A stretch of DNA of 64,000 nt. Source: Lunularia cruciata. Taxonomy: Eukaryota; Streptophyta; Marchantiopsida; Lunulariales; Lunulariaceae. This document shows positions 1 to 11,385 of the stretch, piece by piece. The stretch lies in assembly GCA_948567375.1 (NCBI GenBank), contig OX419755.1, forward strand, positions 4,159,001-4,223,000, read 5' to 3'. The notes under the pieces were generated by a model that saw only the letters and a program-made list of their open reading frames with translations, did not search any database and had not been told where the DNA came from. The stretch's first letter is position 1, and each line of letters begins with the position of its first letter. A program made the position numbers and the translations under genes.

Positions 1-1231
1 TTTGAATTGAAGAAATGGTCAATGGAAGCATTCAACATTGCTGATCTTGTCAGAAGTACCAACAACAATAAGGCCGGGTCATCCCAACAAAGTCCATTGA
101 GCAACAACTCTAGCCGCAACCGCCCACCAAAGATGAAGTGTGGAAAATGAAGGAAAGAGATTTCACATGATAGATATTACAGGACAAGAGAGAAGATATA
201 GATGCAGTTGACAATATGGCCACAAGGTGATAAAGAAGGATCCTAAAGATCAGCTTGCAAGCCAATGGCTAGAAAAAATGAACAAACAAGGACCACAAAC
301 ATGATGGAGGACTTATGGCATCATTTGAAATACAATAACAAATCATTCCCAAGTAGGAGAAAGTAGACTTAGTTGAACATCAAGTGGTAAAGGAAAACAT
401 GATGACTAATGATCACAACTTTGAAACTAACAATAAAAGAAAACTCCTAAACGTGGTATTTGGATATTATTTTGACAATTTTGAGCTACAACTATATGAG
501 CTTGGAAGAGGAAGAGAGAGGAAGAAAAAGTGGAAAAAATTAGAAGTGCTAAGTACATTAATGGAATTAGGAGTAAACAAAATATTCAAAACTAAATGGT
601 TTTATAATGATTAAGAAAGAAAATGAATAATTTATTATTTCCTATATGGAGTTGTTAGAAGAAGACTAAGGAGCAATTAAAAATTTACTCACCTATCAAT
701 TCATATCAATAACATATCAATCAAGTTTGTTGACTAAGTAAGCTAAGTTGTTGAGCAAGCCAATTACTTTACTTGCTACCCTAACTAAGTTCCCTAGTTT
801 TCACTTCCTAATTAAGTTCTATAGTATCCAAGTGAACACCAAAGAACTTAGTCAACTATAGTTGGGTTAGGTAGCAAAGGTTTCTAGCTTGGTTAATGAC
901 TTAATTGATGATCTATTAATATTAATATAAATTTACTATTTGGTTATATTTACTTATTTTTTATAAAATGAACCATTGGAAGGACAACATCTTAATTATT
1001 ATGGTACACCTTCATAATTTCTCAAGCATATCTTTTAAGATACAATTAGCAAGTTTGGTTTGCACATTAATTTGAGGAAGTTAAGGGATGGATTTGGCTA
1101 ATTGGTGCATATAATTTTAAGTATCACTTTCTCAACCCTACCTTTAGAGTGGAGTCCTAATATCCATAGTAGACTATATTGTCAAAACATAATGTCAAAT
1201 ATATAGATTATTCTTATTCATTATGCACTTT
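1..1231. other. AT-rich stretch without a recognisable gene
   Basis: Only short open frames broken by many stops are present. The first 150 bases read as a Ser/Asn-rich peptide on the plus strand that resembles low-complexity linker more than a domain, and I cannot assign it. No terminal repeat, tRNA or splice-supported exon was seen. Confidence 0.4.
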
Positions 1232-1303
1232 ATGCATTCTACATGATTTGAACCTATGACCTTCAACTTAGAAGGTTGTTGCTCTATCCAACTCAATTTG
1301 TCG
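1232..1303 (-). pseudogene. tRNA-Arg(UCU)-like remnant
   Basis: On the minus strand a tRNA-like block is readable. It has a D-loop-like GTTGGATAGAGC, an anticodon stem and loop with the loop CTTCTAA (anticodon TCT, Arg), and a T-arm/B-box-like GGTTCAAATCA. The 5' half of the D-stem and the acceptor stem do not pair properly, so this is probably not a functional tRNA. It could be a decayed organellar-type or nuclear tRNA copy, or the head of a tRNA-derived SINE. The A- and B-box layout is seen directly; the origin is inference. Confidence 0.35.
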
Positions 1304-3535
1304 GATTTCTCCCCAATCCCTAAGGGTTTCTCGGTCGGCGGCATTGGCTTACCTAAGATATAAGCAAACCATGTGAACATAGCAAGATTTAATGTGAGGA
1401 TTAGAGCTTCCAATGTGTTAATTCAAAGAGCTAATAAGTCACTTACTAAATGTATCAACAAATATAACAATCATAATGTATTATACTTTGAGATTGTAAG
1501 CAATGTGTATGAATAATATGGTAATCTAGGCAAAAATCCTATATAACATATACTATAACTTGCCATTGAAATAGAACCTCAATAAAATGTCAATGCATCC
1601 ATATTTATATATGGTAGATTATGATATCAAAACATAATATCAAAAATCATAATTTTACTATCTAAAATAGATCAGAAAAACTTTAAAACAAAAATGTAAA
1701 TTTTGAAATTATAATTTTTATAAGTTTGTGTTGGATTTATATGATTAGCTACTATTTTTTCTTCTCTTCTTTTTGGGATAAGGGGAGATAACTTGACAAT
1801 TGAGCCCTAGGAAGAGGCACTAAGTGCACGATCCTAAGCCTCCAATTTTTTTTTCCATAAAGACATCTCTTGTTTGAAAATATTTGGATACCTTTGGACC
1901 CATAGGATTCTCAAACAAAAAAGGAAAACTATGCTCTTATTGGTGATATTTATTGTTAAAAGAGGAGTTGTGTTTAATTTAGAGAAGAAATTATGTTTAA
2001 TTTAATATTGAAGAAATCCTTTATTTTACCATCAAAATTCAAAATTTTCTTTCAATGATTTGCATTTGTTTTTTAGTACTCTTTTTAATGTTTATGTGCT
2101 CTTTTCTTTTCATAATACCAACTTACAAAATATCATTCCATATAATTTATGGGTAGCATTTGAATTCAATTATGAAAAGACTCTAACTTATAGGCAGCAA
2201 GTTTCACATCAAAATTATCTACTTAGGTTGATCAAATAAGCATGAATAACTGGGCTACATTAATCTAGATAGACTTTCAAATCTTACTATATCCAAAGAG
2301 CTTTTGTTAGAGATTTGCTTAATATTATATCTATAGAAAGGGATTAATGCTTTGTAGCCTCTAGCGTAGAAGCTTAGTGTGCGGACAACGAAATGGGAAT
2401 AGAAGTCCTAATGGAGCACACAACCTATGGACCTAAGAAGTCTTTGGAGCAAAATTGACAACAGTGCGGATGGAGTCTGGTCAGAAAAGCAATAGTAGAC
2501 AATCGCTCTAGAGTGTGGGTTTAGGGTTTAGGGCAAAACTCTAGTGTGGGCATAAAACCTTGGAACAAGATATAATGTAATATATTTGACTACTTCGTCC
2601 CCTAAAGTCTCTCTCCCTCTCCCCACTTTTCTTCCAAAAGAACTTCTCTCTTGTCTCATCTTCCTCCCCAAAAACGATTTGCCAATATTTTCTCAGTTCT
2701 ATATCTCTCTCCACACCTTTCTGTCATTAGGCTTCCCGTTTCAAACTATTCTGACTTCTAGTCTTTAGACCTTAAATATCACCAAAGCAAGACCACGACC
2801 TTTATCAACATATGCATGATACTTAAGGATTTAGATAAATTTGCCTGAACTTAGAAAGTAGTTGTATGTCGGCCTTAGGCTAATTAATTTAGAATGGTTG
2901 AGTCACTTTTAACTTTAAATAATAAAAGATCTTTCTACGAATTCAAGCTTTCATGGCAAGGGTTGGCTCGTGGCCATGTGTATATATAGTGTTCTATGTT
3001 AATTGACGGCTAGGAATTGATGAAATACAGCTTTGTAGATTATGAAAAGAAAACCAGAATTTTAGAATTAGAAATTTCGTACGTAACCAAGACTTTCATT
3101 GTCTCAAGACAGAATGGTGGTTTATTTTGGGGGTACAGAAATTTGCTTAGATATGAATACATGTTAATTAAAAGTTGATTGTTGTGATGGAAAGAAGCAC
3201 TACTGGAGTATATAAACTAGACCACACATAAACTCTGAGTATAATAGTATCGTAACCAGTATAACTATGGAAGCGGGAATAGACTATGTTTTACTCCACT
3301 CCTTCTCCAGGTAAGGAAATTAGCCACATCTCGGTCGGCTATTTTTTACGAGGAGTCGTTCTTTGAGAGCTAAGAACTGCAAAGCAATTAATTAACATCT
3401 GTCTGTGGAGAGCAAGCTCCGAGCTAGGTTGCTGAGATAGTCCAAGAATAATAGATGGACATAGTCTGGCACATATGTTTTACTTTCCGTTTATGGAGCC
3501 TGTTCTTCGTGAGAAAGACGATCGCGTAGAAAAAA
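1304..3535. other. Intergenic, no supported gene
   Basis: AT-rich sequence with scattered short frames in all phases. No domain, terminal repeat or splice-supported coding block was recognised. The base composition becomes more balanced from about 3200 on, towards the PIG-L gene. Confidence 0.4.
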
Positions 3536-3540
3536 TGAAG

Positions 3541-3612
3541 GATGGGAAGACCCCATCAAGCCCTACAAGGGAGAGATGAAAAAGTTAAGATGGGGCTAAG
3601 GCCCAGCCTGTT
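3541..3612 (-). mobile_element. Short 3'-tail copy of non-LTR element R
   Basis: About 70 bases match the 3' end of R1 at 8718-8780: both have a GACCCCAT box, then an AAGCC..TACAAGGG stretch, then a run reading GATGGGGCTAAG or AATGGGGCTAAG. Only the tail is present, as expected of an extremely 5'-truncated non-LTR insertion. It sits in the 3' flank of the PIG-L gene. No coding potential. Confidence 0.5.
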
Positions 3613-4460
3613 CTTCTGGAACTTCGGCCCTCTTTTGCTCCAACTCTTCGTGGAATCTGAGATGGATGTTTCCAACATGTTCTCTACACGGTTTGCCAGG
3701 ATGGTTCATCCTTTGATAGTCATTTCTATTTTCCTATGCCATCTATCTACACTTTTCGTTAATCCGGGAAACTAAGGGTATTTCCTTCTGACAACTAATT
3801 TAATCATTTGACCAAGTTGTGGAGTTAACGGAGTTCCACAGAGATGCTGTGTACCCCTATAGTCGTCTAGAAGTTCATGGTTTACTTTCAATATCGCCGT
3901 GAGAAGTTTGCGGTTATGTGCCAATCAGCTGATTTACCTCCCTTTAACTAGGAGAATATATTCTTGAGATCCTTCCTAATGGTTTGTAGCCTGAGTAGAA
4001 AAGGCAAGTTGTGGATTGTTATATGAAAGCGCCTGCACATTTGACATTCAAAGTGAAATTATCACATTCCAAGTCCGCCGAGGAAGTAATATTAGAGGGA
4101 CCTGATCATCTCTTTAACACACGGTAAGAATTGCTTGGTCCCAACTTACACTTATGGACAATCAGGCAATGACGATTATAGACTTAATTCTGATTCCCAG
4201 CTCGTGATACATGACGGTTTAAACCTTAGGTGGCATCTCTCCATTCGTAACGGCTCGTCATATGTAACCATGAACCAACAATCTACTTGCTATTTTCTGA
4301 GTTTTTCAGCAGTTTGTGCCCACAGTTAAATCTTTCAAGCAACTATGGAGGGCTGGCTGAAGCCAAGTTTGTTCGATACTTTAGGTGGCGTCGTGAAAGT
4401 GTAATAACCTGATGGGATAATCATCAACTACTGCGCTCATGTGAGCATTCCATAGTTCGG
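3613..4460. other. 3' flank of the PIG-L gene
   Basis: Lies downstream of the PIG-L stop codon on the minus strand and probably includes its 3' UTR and terminator region. The open frames here are short and match no family I know. Confidence 0.4.
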
Positions 4461-7108
4461 TTACTTCTCCTTTTTGGGAGTATGAGCTTTGCCAATACGT
4501 ATTCTTCTAAGGTAATTAACATACGTGTAAGATGCGAAAACAACAAATAATCTTCTGTACCTGCAAAGAAGACAAACCTAGTGAGTTACTTTCGGATCTA
4601 AAGCAAACAACAGTTTAGTCAGCCTTAACAAGACAACACTCCTACATACTAGATCCCCTACACAGTAACAATCGTTTCCAAGCGGAGGAGCTACCAGTGA
4701 GTAGACGTTATAAGACTACACTAGGTAGGTTAATAATATGGATGGTCGGAAAAGGAATGATCTCAAGATATTACCATAGCCATTGACTCTTGTGTTGTTT
4801 CATCGCTCCGACACTCGTAAGAGGGTTCGGAGTAACAAAGCAGTGACACTCTCCTTTCCTCCGAGTCCAAAACCAATTGAGCGCCGACAGAAATATTTCC
4901 AACACGCCAGAATACTTTCGTGCAATGTTCACGCTCTCCTTCAAATGTTCCAAAGCATCCGGATCAGTTTGTTATTTGTTGAGGAAACTTATAAAACCAT
5001 GCACTGAGATACAATTTATTGGATGATGACAGATACAACATCATATCAGCATGAATAGTATCTCCTGTATGATATAGAGTGTATATCATGTCACGTACGA
5101 GCTCCCAGCCTTCGATCTCTCGGTCTTGCATGGACTCCTTTGAGCTGTCAGTAAGATATGCACTGGAAAGCAGGGACCAAGACAACATTAGATTCAAATG
5201 GAATGGAGAGCTAGGGATTCTGGATGGATGGGACTTGCTGGACGAAAAGAGGAATCCAAATTTTTTTTCCTGTATTTCGTTGGGACATGCACAGACGCTT
5301 GGCTATAAGTATGTATACCTGTTATCTCGCACACCAACATTTTTGATGTTATGTTATGCTATACATACAACAGTAATTCATGAGAAGCTTACGTTCAAGC
5401 GGAAATCGGATCCTACCTGAGGGCGTGGGATAGGGCAGAGTGATTAGGGTGGCCGGACACTCCATACTTATCGAACGTTAAAACCTGAAAATCACCAGCA
5501 GTGCACGAACTGTCTTAGTTGAGATAGAAAAAAAATAGTTTTCATAAAGGTTCACAATAATCCCACGAGTATCCAAGCAAATGTTCGAATGTATTACTCA
5601 AATTTATTTTGCCAATGGATCTTATCAGCAATTATGATAAGACCTGACTCAAAACTATTCACTGGCAAGTTTCTTACACAGTCTATGGCTAGCGACACCA
5701 CAGTCTCTGCAATGATTTGTACAAGTAGGTCCTGGCTCCACTTATGTGCGTGCCCATCCTGAGGAGCACCAAATTGGGTGGAGGATTAAAGTGTACTCCA
5801 CAACATTTGAGCGTTTCGGTCAGACGTTAAGAAAATCCAGGAAGCATATACATACGCCCGAAACAGCTTCAGAACGCTGAAGCAAACAAGATGCTTACCT
5901 GTAGAGATGGATTATCAAGAACTCTCACATTCTCCGCAGGTATCTGCTCAGCCCTTCTCAGCAACACGACAACAAAAACTTCGGAATGATAAGCAAACAC
6001 TATTGGGCTCTTGGCCTTGTAAGCCATCTGTTTCTACCTTTGAATCCACTCAGCATAATCCAGTCACAGAAATTCAGCTCTCGGGACACGATGCACTCAG
6101 ACTGCCAACTTCAATCTGTACTCACCTTGAAGACAGAGCATGATGACAGCATTTCCTGAGTCCGACAAGCTCCAAGGCCATTGACATTCCCTGAAAGAAA
6201 TCGCAGAAAGTTAACAGAGGGGGTTGGATCCAATTTCTGGTTCAGTCACTGGAGGACAATCAGTGCTCTTCATAACGAGGTCAGCTAAGTATTCGTTAAA
6301 AGAGTACGAAAATAATATAGCAGAGTTTAGAAAGGAAACTGGAACTGACCGTTCGAGATGCATAAAACGTAGAACTCACATCCACCAAGCATGGTGAGGG
6401 AAAGCAACGTTGGACCAAAAAACCTACACAAACATCAAGTTTTAGGTATTTATCCTTGTCCACTTCTTTAAGGTCCAGACAGACGGTCTAGAACAACTGG
6501 TACTCCCTGCAGCTGCTAACTCGTTGCTGGGAGCACCTATTCTCAATTGGCGACTCTGCCACTTACATGGTATGCCAGAACATTCCAAAACTTGACTGCT
6601 TTTAACTAGGACAAATGAATATTTGGACATGCATGGAATCAGCATGCTGTTTAGAGCTCCACGAACGAGGACAATTCCGGACAATGTATGCATGAATACC
6701 GTGCTACAGCCCACAATTTGACGAACAGAGGGTTAGCGCATATTCGTACGTACATGCATTCGTCATCAGGGTGCGCCACCAGAAGTAGGTACTTCACATT
6801 CTGCTTATGAAATTCTGCAATCAGCTCCTCGTTAATAGGTGAAATCTGATCAGTTATTTAGGGGTTTTTCGAGTCCCTTAAAAATAACAGCTTGGAATAA
6901 CTAATGAATGCTCGTTGTGCAGCTGTTCTCCAGGCGAATCATCTTAGTGTGGAATAAGAGTAATAAAGACAGGTTCATGATCATGAAATTTACTACCTCG
7001 ACCGAAGGAAGGGAGTGGCTTCAGCAGATAGTGGGGGAACAGAACCAGCAACATCATCCCTATCGCCCAGCAAACGGCCAAAATAGGCATCAACCACTCC
7101 ATCACCAT
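4461..7108 (-). CDS. PIGL: PIG-L: GlcNAc-phosphatidylinositol de-N-acetylase, ten exons
   Basis: This ER-membrane enzyme removes the acetyl group from GlcNAc-PI, the second step of GPI-anchor synthesis. Exons in coding order: 7108-6997, 6814-6754, 6423-6350, 6190-6126, 5943-5899, 5758-5678, 5484-5417, 5144-5099, 4938-4775, 4560-4461. Every intron has GT..AG ends and the phases (1,2,1,0,0,0,2,0,2) all agree, giving 816 nt and 271 aa, close to the usual 250-260. Seen in the protein: an N-terminal membrane anchor at about residues 4-25, the metal/catalytic signature AHPDDE at 51-56, FFGPTLL then VLCISNG, GLGACRTQE, VRVLDNPSLQ, TFDKYGVSGHPNH at 149-161 (second metal-ligand box), ESVNIARKYSG, QWLWYRRLFVVFASYTYVN, and a terminal KKEK that fits a KKXX ER-retrieval signal. 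Start chosen at the ATG just before the anchor; a second ATG follows two codons later. A possible 5' UTR intron acceptor lies at about 7120. No break was found, so it looks functional. Confidence 0.93.
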
Positions 7109-7676
7109 TCCCACAGCTTCCTGTAACAAGGACAATTATGGATTAGATTCTGAGCAGCATAAACGTCCTCACTGGGTAGCCTCACATCGACCTGCAGTGG
7201 CATACGTTACAGAGACGGGAGGTGGAAGAAAGCAGTAATCCCCCTGATGGATGGAACTCAGATATGTATTAAGAGATCACGTTTCCTGAATCTTCAAGTA
7301 CACAAATAAATTTCTGCTTGAGCGATAATTGTGGGCCTCTGGTGAAGTTGAACAACTGTGAAAGCCTGTGAGAACGATTCTTCAGATTCTCTCCAAAATG
7401 AACGATATCTTCGATGTGGCGACTGCCGAACACTCGGGCTGGGAAGAAAGGAAGGGAATCGGAGGAGAGAAGATGGGAAGGAGGAAATGCCGGCAGTAAC
7501 AACCCACCCAGACGGCTACTTGATTTCAATGTGCTCATCCTTGAATCAGTCAACAAGACGATCTTGCTGCAGATAAAAACTGCTAAGAGTTCTTGTTATG
7601 CAGACAGATGCAATCTAACAACTTCAACGCAATCACAATCTGATGGGGACAACCTCTGGCAGGATAGTAAACTCAC

Positions 7677-7791
7677 CCAGAAATCAACTGGAGAAACTCC
7701 CAATGCCCAAATACAATCAACAAGACGATCCTTCTTCCCCTTGCTGGCCCAAGATCGACCTTTGAACTCCGCAGCAGCAGCAGCAGCTAAA
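7677..7791 (-). other. Candidate exon of unknown gene upstream of PIG-L
   Basis: On the minus strand a frame reads ...KGKKDRLVDCIWALGVS and then VDFW, preceded by an alanine run from a CAG/GCT repeat. It ends at a strong donor (CTGG followed by GTGAGT) and starts after an acceptor-like CCATAG. I do not recognise the protein. A related string (GATCGTCTTGTTGACTG) recurs near 7560 and may be a decayed second copy. The plus-strand frame of 259 codons at 7414-8193 overlaps this block and is Ser-rich; I regard it as a chance frame. It could be part of a separate gene or a 5' exon of the PIG-L locus. Confidence 0.25.
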
Positions 7792-9089
7792 CTATGGAAT
7801 TCGGAAGAACTACGAGTTCCTCTCTATTGGGTTTCATGCGTTGTTGACTGCGGTCATTCTAGAGTGTCATCGTCCTCCTCTACTTCTCCTTTCGAACATT
7901 ACTACTCACTTCTGCCTCGGACTCCGACTACCGCTTCTTCTCAATCCTGGTGTTCAGCAACTCCTTCGCTTAAAAGAGCGTCTCTTGTCTCGTGCTCTCA
8001 TATGTTTTGCTCGTCCCAGCGATTTATGACATCTTCCAGTATAGAGTCCCTTCTTTCTTGCCCAACATCGGGTTCAATTTGTTGCAGAAGCATCTATAAC
8101 TGCGCACCCACTTTCTTCTTTATATTTCTTCAAATTCGTAGTCAGGTTCATCTTGTCTCTCGATTTGAGTCTGTGCCATATGTACTTCCATAATTAGAAT
8201 CTTTTATTACCTGAATGCATGTTTTCCCCAATTGCTTCCCATCACATTTCATTGGTAAAAGTTGTCTTCAAGGGACTTTTGTCTGGTAGATTAGCAGATA
8301 GTTAAACCGTTGAGACCACACCGAAGTGCATAAGAGAGGAGGATATACTATTTCATCTCTTCAAACATGAGTTGAATTGTGGTTTTAATTTCGTTAGTCT
8401 TAATTTCTGAATTTAGGAATATAAGGAAATAAAATCGATAAAATGAAATGCATTATACTATCATGAAAAAAACAAAATAAAATAAAAGAATGCTTATTAG
8501 CACATAGTAATTAACTTTTATTGCACATTATGTCTTTTACAGTCCTCTAAATCTTCTTTTGTATCTACTCACCTTGATAAGCTCATGTACTAGTTTATAT
8601 TTATTATCCTACTCAGCCTTCATGTTACTCGAGCTTACATGGAGCTCATTCTTTATTTATTTTATATGAAGATGAAATATTATGCTAAGTGAAGAAATAG
8701 GATGAAGAATTTTTTTAAAAGGGCGACCCCATTAAGCCATACAAGGGTGAGACAAAATACGTAAAATGGGGCTAAGCCCCAATGGAGTTGATATGAGAGA
8801 TCTGCACTACTGCACCTAAGATATCCGAGCTATGCAAGTAGTACGGCCTACAAACAACTGGACCATCCGAAGAAGCATCACCTAGTGTGATTGCTCTCCT
8901 ATGGATTGCACCCGCCACGGCCCTATGTAGAGCAATGGACACACTTTGTCTAAAATATGCTACAAAGTATGAGAGTGAGAGTGGTACTCCTGCCACCTAA
9001 CATAATAAGCTCTCGTGCACTCCTTGAAAAATGTGTCAAATGTCGTGTCCGTTGCTCCATATAACTCCAAGGCCAGAGGAACAAAGAGG

Positions 9090-9490
9090 TGACCTCGCTA
9101 CATACTCCTATACTTGGAGACCTTGCGAGCTGCTGCTACATTTGCTGCCCATCTAGGGGGATGGGTAATCACTCCCTCCAAAATTGTATCACGTGTAGGG
9201 TCCGTAACCATGACATCCACTACTATCACCTGATCATCTCGGACAAGTATAAGTCTACCATGACATGTGTCATCTGCAAAGCGTACAAATGCTCCCTCCA
9301 AGCCAAGTGTCCACTCTCTTGTGCGATAGCAGTTACTATGTCCTTAATAGCATCATGGGTAGCTATCCTATGTCCTCCAAAAGAACACCATGTCATATGG
9401 ACCATTGCTGCATCTAGTGTAGAACCATACTCACAAGTGAGTAATGAAGATGCAGATGGGTGGACCAAACCTAGGCAAAACCTCATCATT
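9090..9490 (-). pseudogene. R1 C-terminal restriction-like endonuclease domain (broken)
   Basis: After the RT, the minus strand encodes a C-x-C/H-x3-C knuckle (first Cys pair partly lost in R1; intact as TCECGS..HMTRC in R3), then GGHRIATHDAIKD, a conserved Glu in REHLYAL, a D-containing strand and DDQVIVVDVMVTDPTRD. The order knuckle, H-[DN]-x-hydrophobic helix, E, [RP]-x-D, V-V-D-V matches the restriction-like endonuclease of R2-type non-LTR elements. R3 keeps an R-A-D-V form at the third motif. Assignment rests on motif order, so a fold-level comparison would be decisive. Confidence 0.55.
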
Positions 9491-10224
9491 GTAGATAAAG
9501 TAGCTGGACCGAGTCGGAATGCCCTAATGCACGGTCAATCTAGGATCTTATAACCGGCATCCTTGCTGGAGCAAGAGCAAAGATGTGCTCTAGTAGCATG
9601 AGGAATGGATGAGTCAACTAAGAGAGAATGTAGCATATGTTGAAATTGTTGCTCCATCAAGTAAGATTGTAAACCTCTAGTCCAATCTGATGATAGTGAA
9701 GCAAAAGATGGAAGGTCTTTGCATGCCCATGGGGATAGAATGTATCTTGCATGCCGCAATAATATCTAGAGAGAATAGGATCCTTCCTCCACCTCTATCA
9801 CATAAGTCTCCAAAACCGGCCTATCAACAACCGCAAAACGAGAGGACAGTAGGGTTGTCGAGAGACCTCAACTACCCAAAAATGCTATAGGTGCCATCTC
9901 CTCCATAGATAGCAAGCCAACCCTCCATACGAGATCCATAGAGATATCTATCTATGTGCCAAATCCCCTATCACACACCCAAATGTCCCTGGTCCAATAA
10001 TATCACCAAAGATTCCCATAATCCTCCTATCAAAGGCTCTCAAATGCAATAGGAAGGTCAATGAGGGTGGAATTATGTAGAAGAGGTAAGTTGGTTGACA
10101 AGCAATACTAGAGGAGAGTATATACCGAATGCCACTTGCGAATCCTAGAAATAAAAGGTCATCCACATGGAGAACATCCTTTGCACGGGTAGCATCTAAG
10201 AAGCATATGACATATCCTTGATTC

Positions 10225-10881
10225 CTATTGGCAGTCCAAAACACATAGTACATCTATAGATGTGATACATCCCTTTGGAAGCTCAAGGTGGAGAGAGATA
10301 CCTAAAGGGGACCATGCACTGCACTTTGACACCTTGACTCTCAAGCCTACTAGATGTAGCTTAGTAATCAAGTGGTCAAAGGCCTTCCTAATCTGATCTA
10401 CAAGGCTCATAATGTGTATATCATCTGCTAAGGAGTGAAATACACAACCTAGCATGGCCAAAGTAGTAGATAAGAGAGCTCTAAAGCAAGCCATGGCAAA
10501 TAAGGGTCCTCATAAAGGATCCCCTTAATGTGTATCAACAATTGAATCCAAGACGGTGACTCCCTCTTGTGAAAAACTATGTTGGTAGTAAAGGGAAGCA
10601 AGAGAGCCATAAAAAGACCACACAAAATGATTAAGACTTGCCAAGGACCCACCAGCCTCCCTAAGCTCCCTAAAGATGGATGCTTGTGAGATGCTATTAA
10701 AAGTGTTCTCAACATCCATATGTAGGATGACCCACTCCAGATGGACATCTAGGAATGCCCTAATGCCTAGAGATATAGACTCATATCCTCTAGGTGTAGC
10801 TACTCCAAACTGATGTGGACTGAGGTGATGTTGGAAGTGAGAATGATGTTGAAGGACAATGGTGCGGCTGATCAAACACAA
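10225..10881 (-). pseudogene. R1 reverse transcriptase domain (broken)
   Basis: Two overlapping frames carry the RT palm. The first has QFGVATPRGYESISLG, then WVILHMDVENTFNSIS (first catalytic aspartate box) and LREAGGSLASLNHFVW. The second has FHSLADDIHIM, the YADD box in LADD form at 10420-10431, followed by GLRVKVSKCSAWSPLG. The order (DV..AFN box, then GDP-type loop, then xADD, then GL.V..SKC) is that of non-LTR retrotransposon RTs, not LTR elements. Frameshifts at about 10480 and 10530 and further stops break it. The R2 copy at 59362-59841 preserves the upstream N-terminal RT part. Confidence 0.75.
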
Positions 10882-11385
10882 AAAGGTCTCTCCAATAGCA
10901 ATTGGTCTAATGCCCCCATATCCTTCTCCATCATGAGAAGTAGACTAGCACCTAACACCCGACTAACAAACATAAGAATGTCTCCTCTTGCTACTACTAC
11001 ATCCACCTAAAACAACTCAGTAAAACCAATATAAGGATCATCCGCCTAAAAGCAATATCTAAGATACTCATATGCCCTCTGACAAGTCTCCTAAGGAAAG
11101 GCAAGGGGTAATGCACAATGCTTGTGCAAAAAGTGACCTATTAAGACTTAAAGGCTACTCAGGTTGATAATATAAGACCTTTGATGGTAATCCCTCTCCT
11201 TCCATAGGATGTAGTGAGCATAGAGAAAAGATAGTCTCATGAATAGGACTAGCCATAGACAAAGGGTGTAGTGCTCGTGCTGCTCTACTAAACTCTCTTG
11301 CTTGATTCAATATCCTACACTATTGTAATTGAGTGGACTCTTGGTAGCCTCTGGAAAAACCTATCTCATGAAATGTGCAACCCTA

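Larger units (their letters stand above)
8711..11385 (-). mobile_element. Non-LTR retrotransposon R1, 3' two thirds
   Basis: Encodes on the minus strand a degraded reverse transcriptase followed by a C-terminal nuclease-like domain, and ends at an A-rich tail (T-run at 8711-8717 on the plus strand). The same element is found at 21147-22491 (opposite strand), 42020-60074 (split) and 33785-33990. The 5' part continues beyond chromovirus A at 18293; the junction lies exactly at A's target-site copies (CCCTA / CCTTA). Many stops and frameshifts are present, so it is inactive. Missing LTRs, the tail and the 5'-truncated sister copies identify it as non-LTR. Confidence 0.8.

Noticed and set aside
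7414-8193. 259-codon plus-strand open frame
   Set aside because: Ser-rich, no domain, and it overlaps minus-strand sequence with better exon signals; most likely a chance frame.
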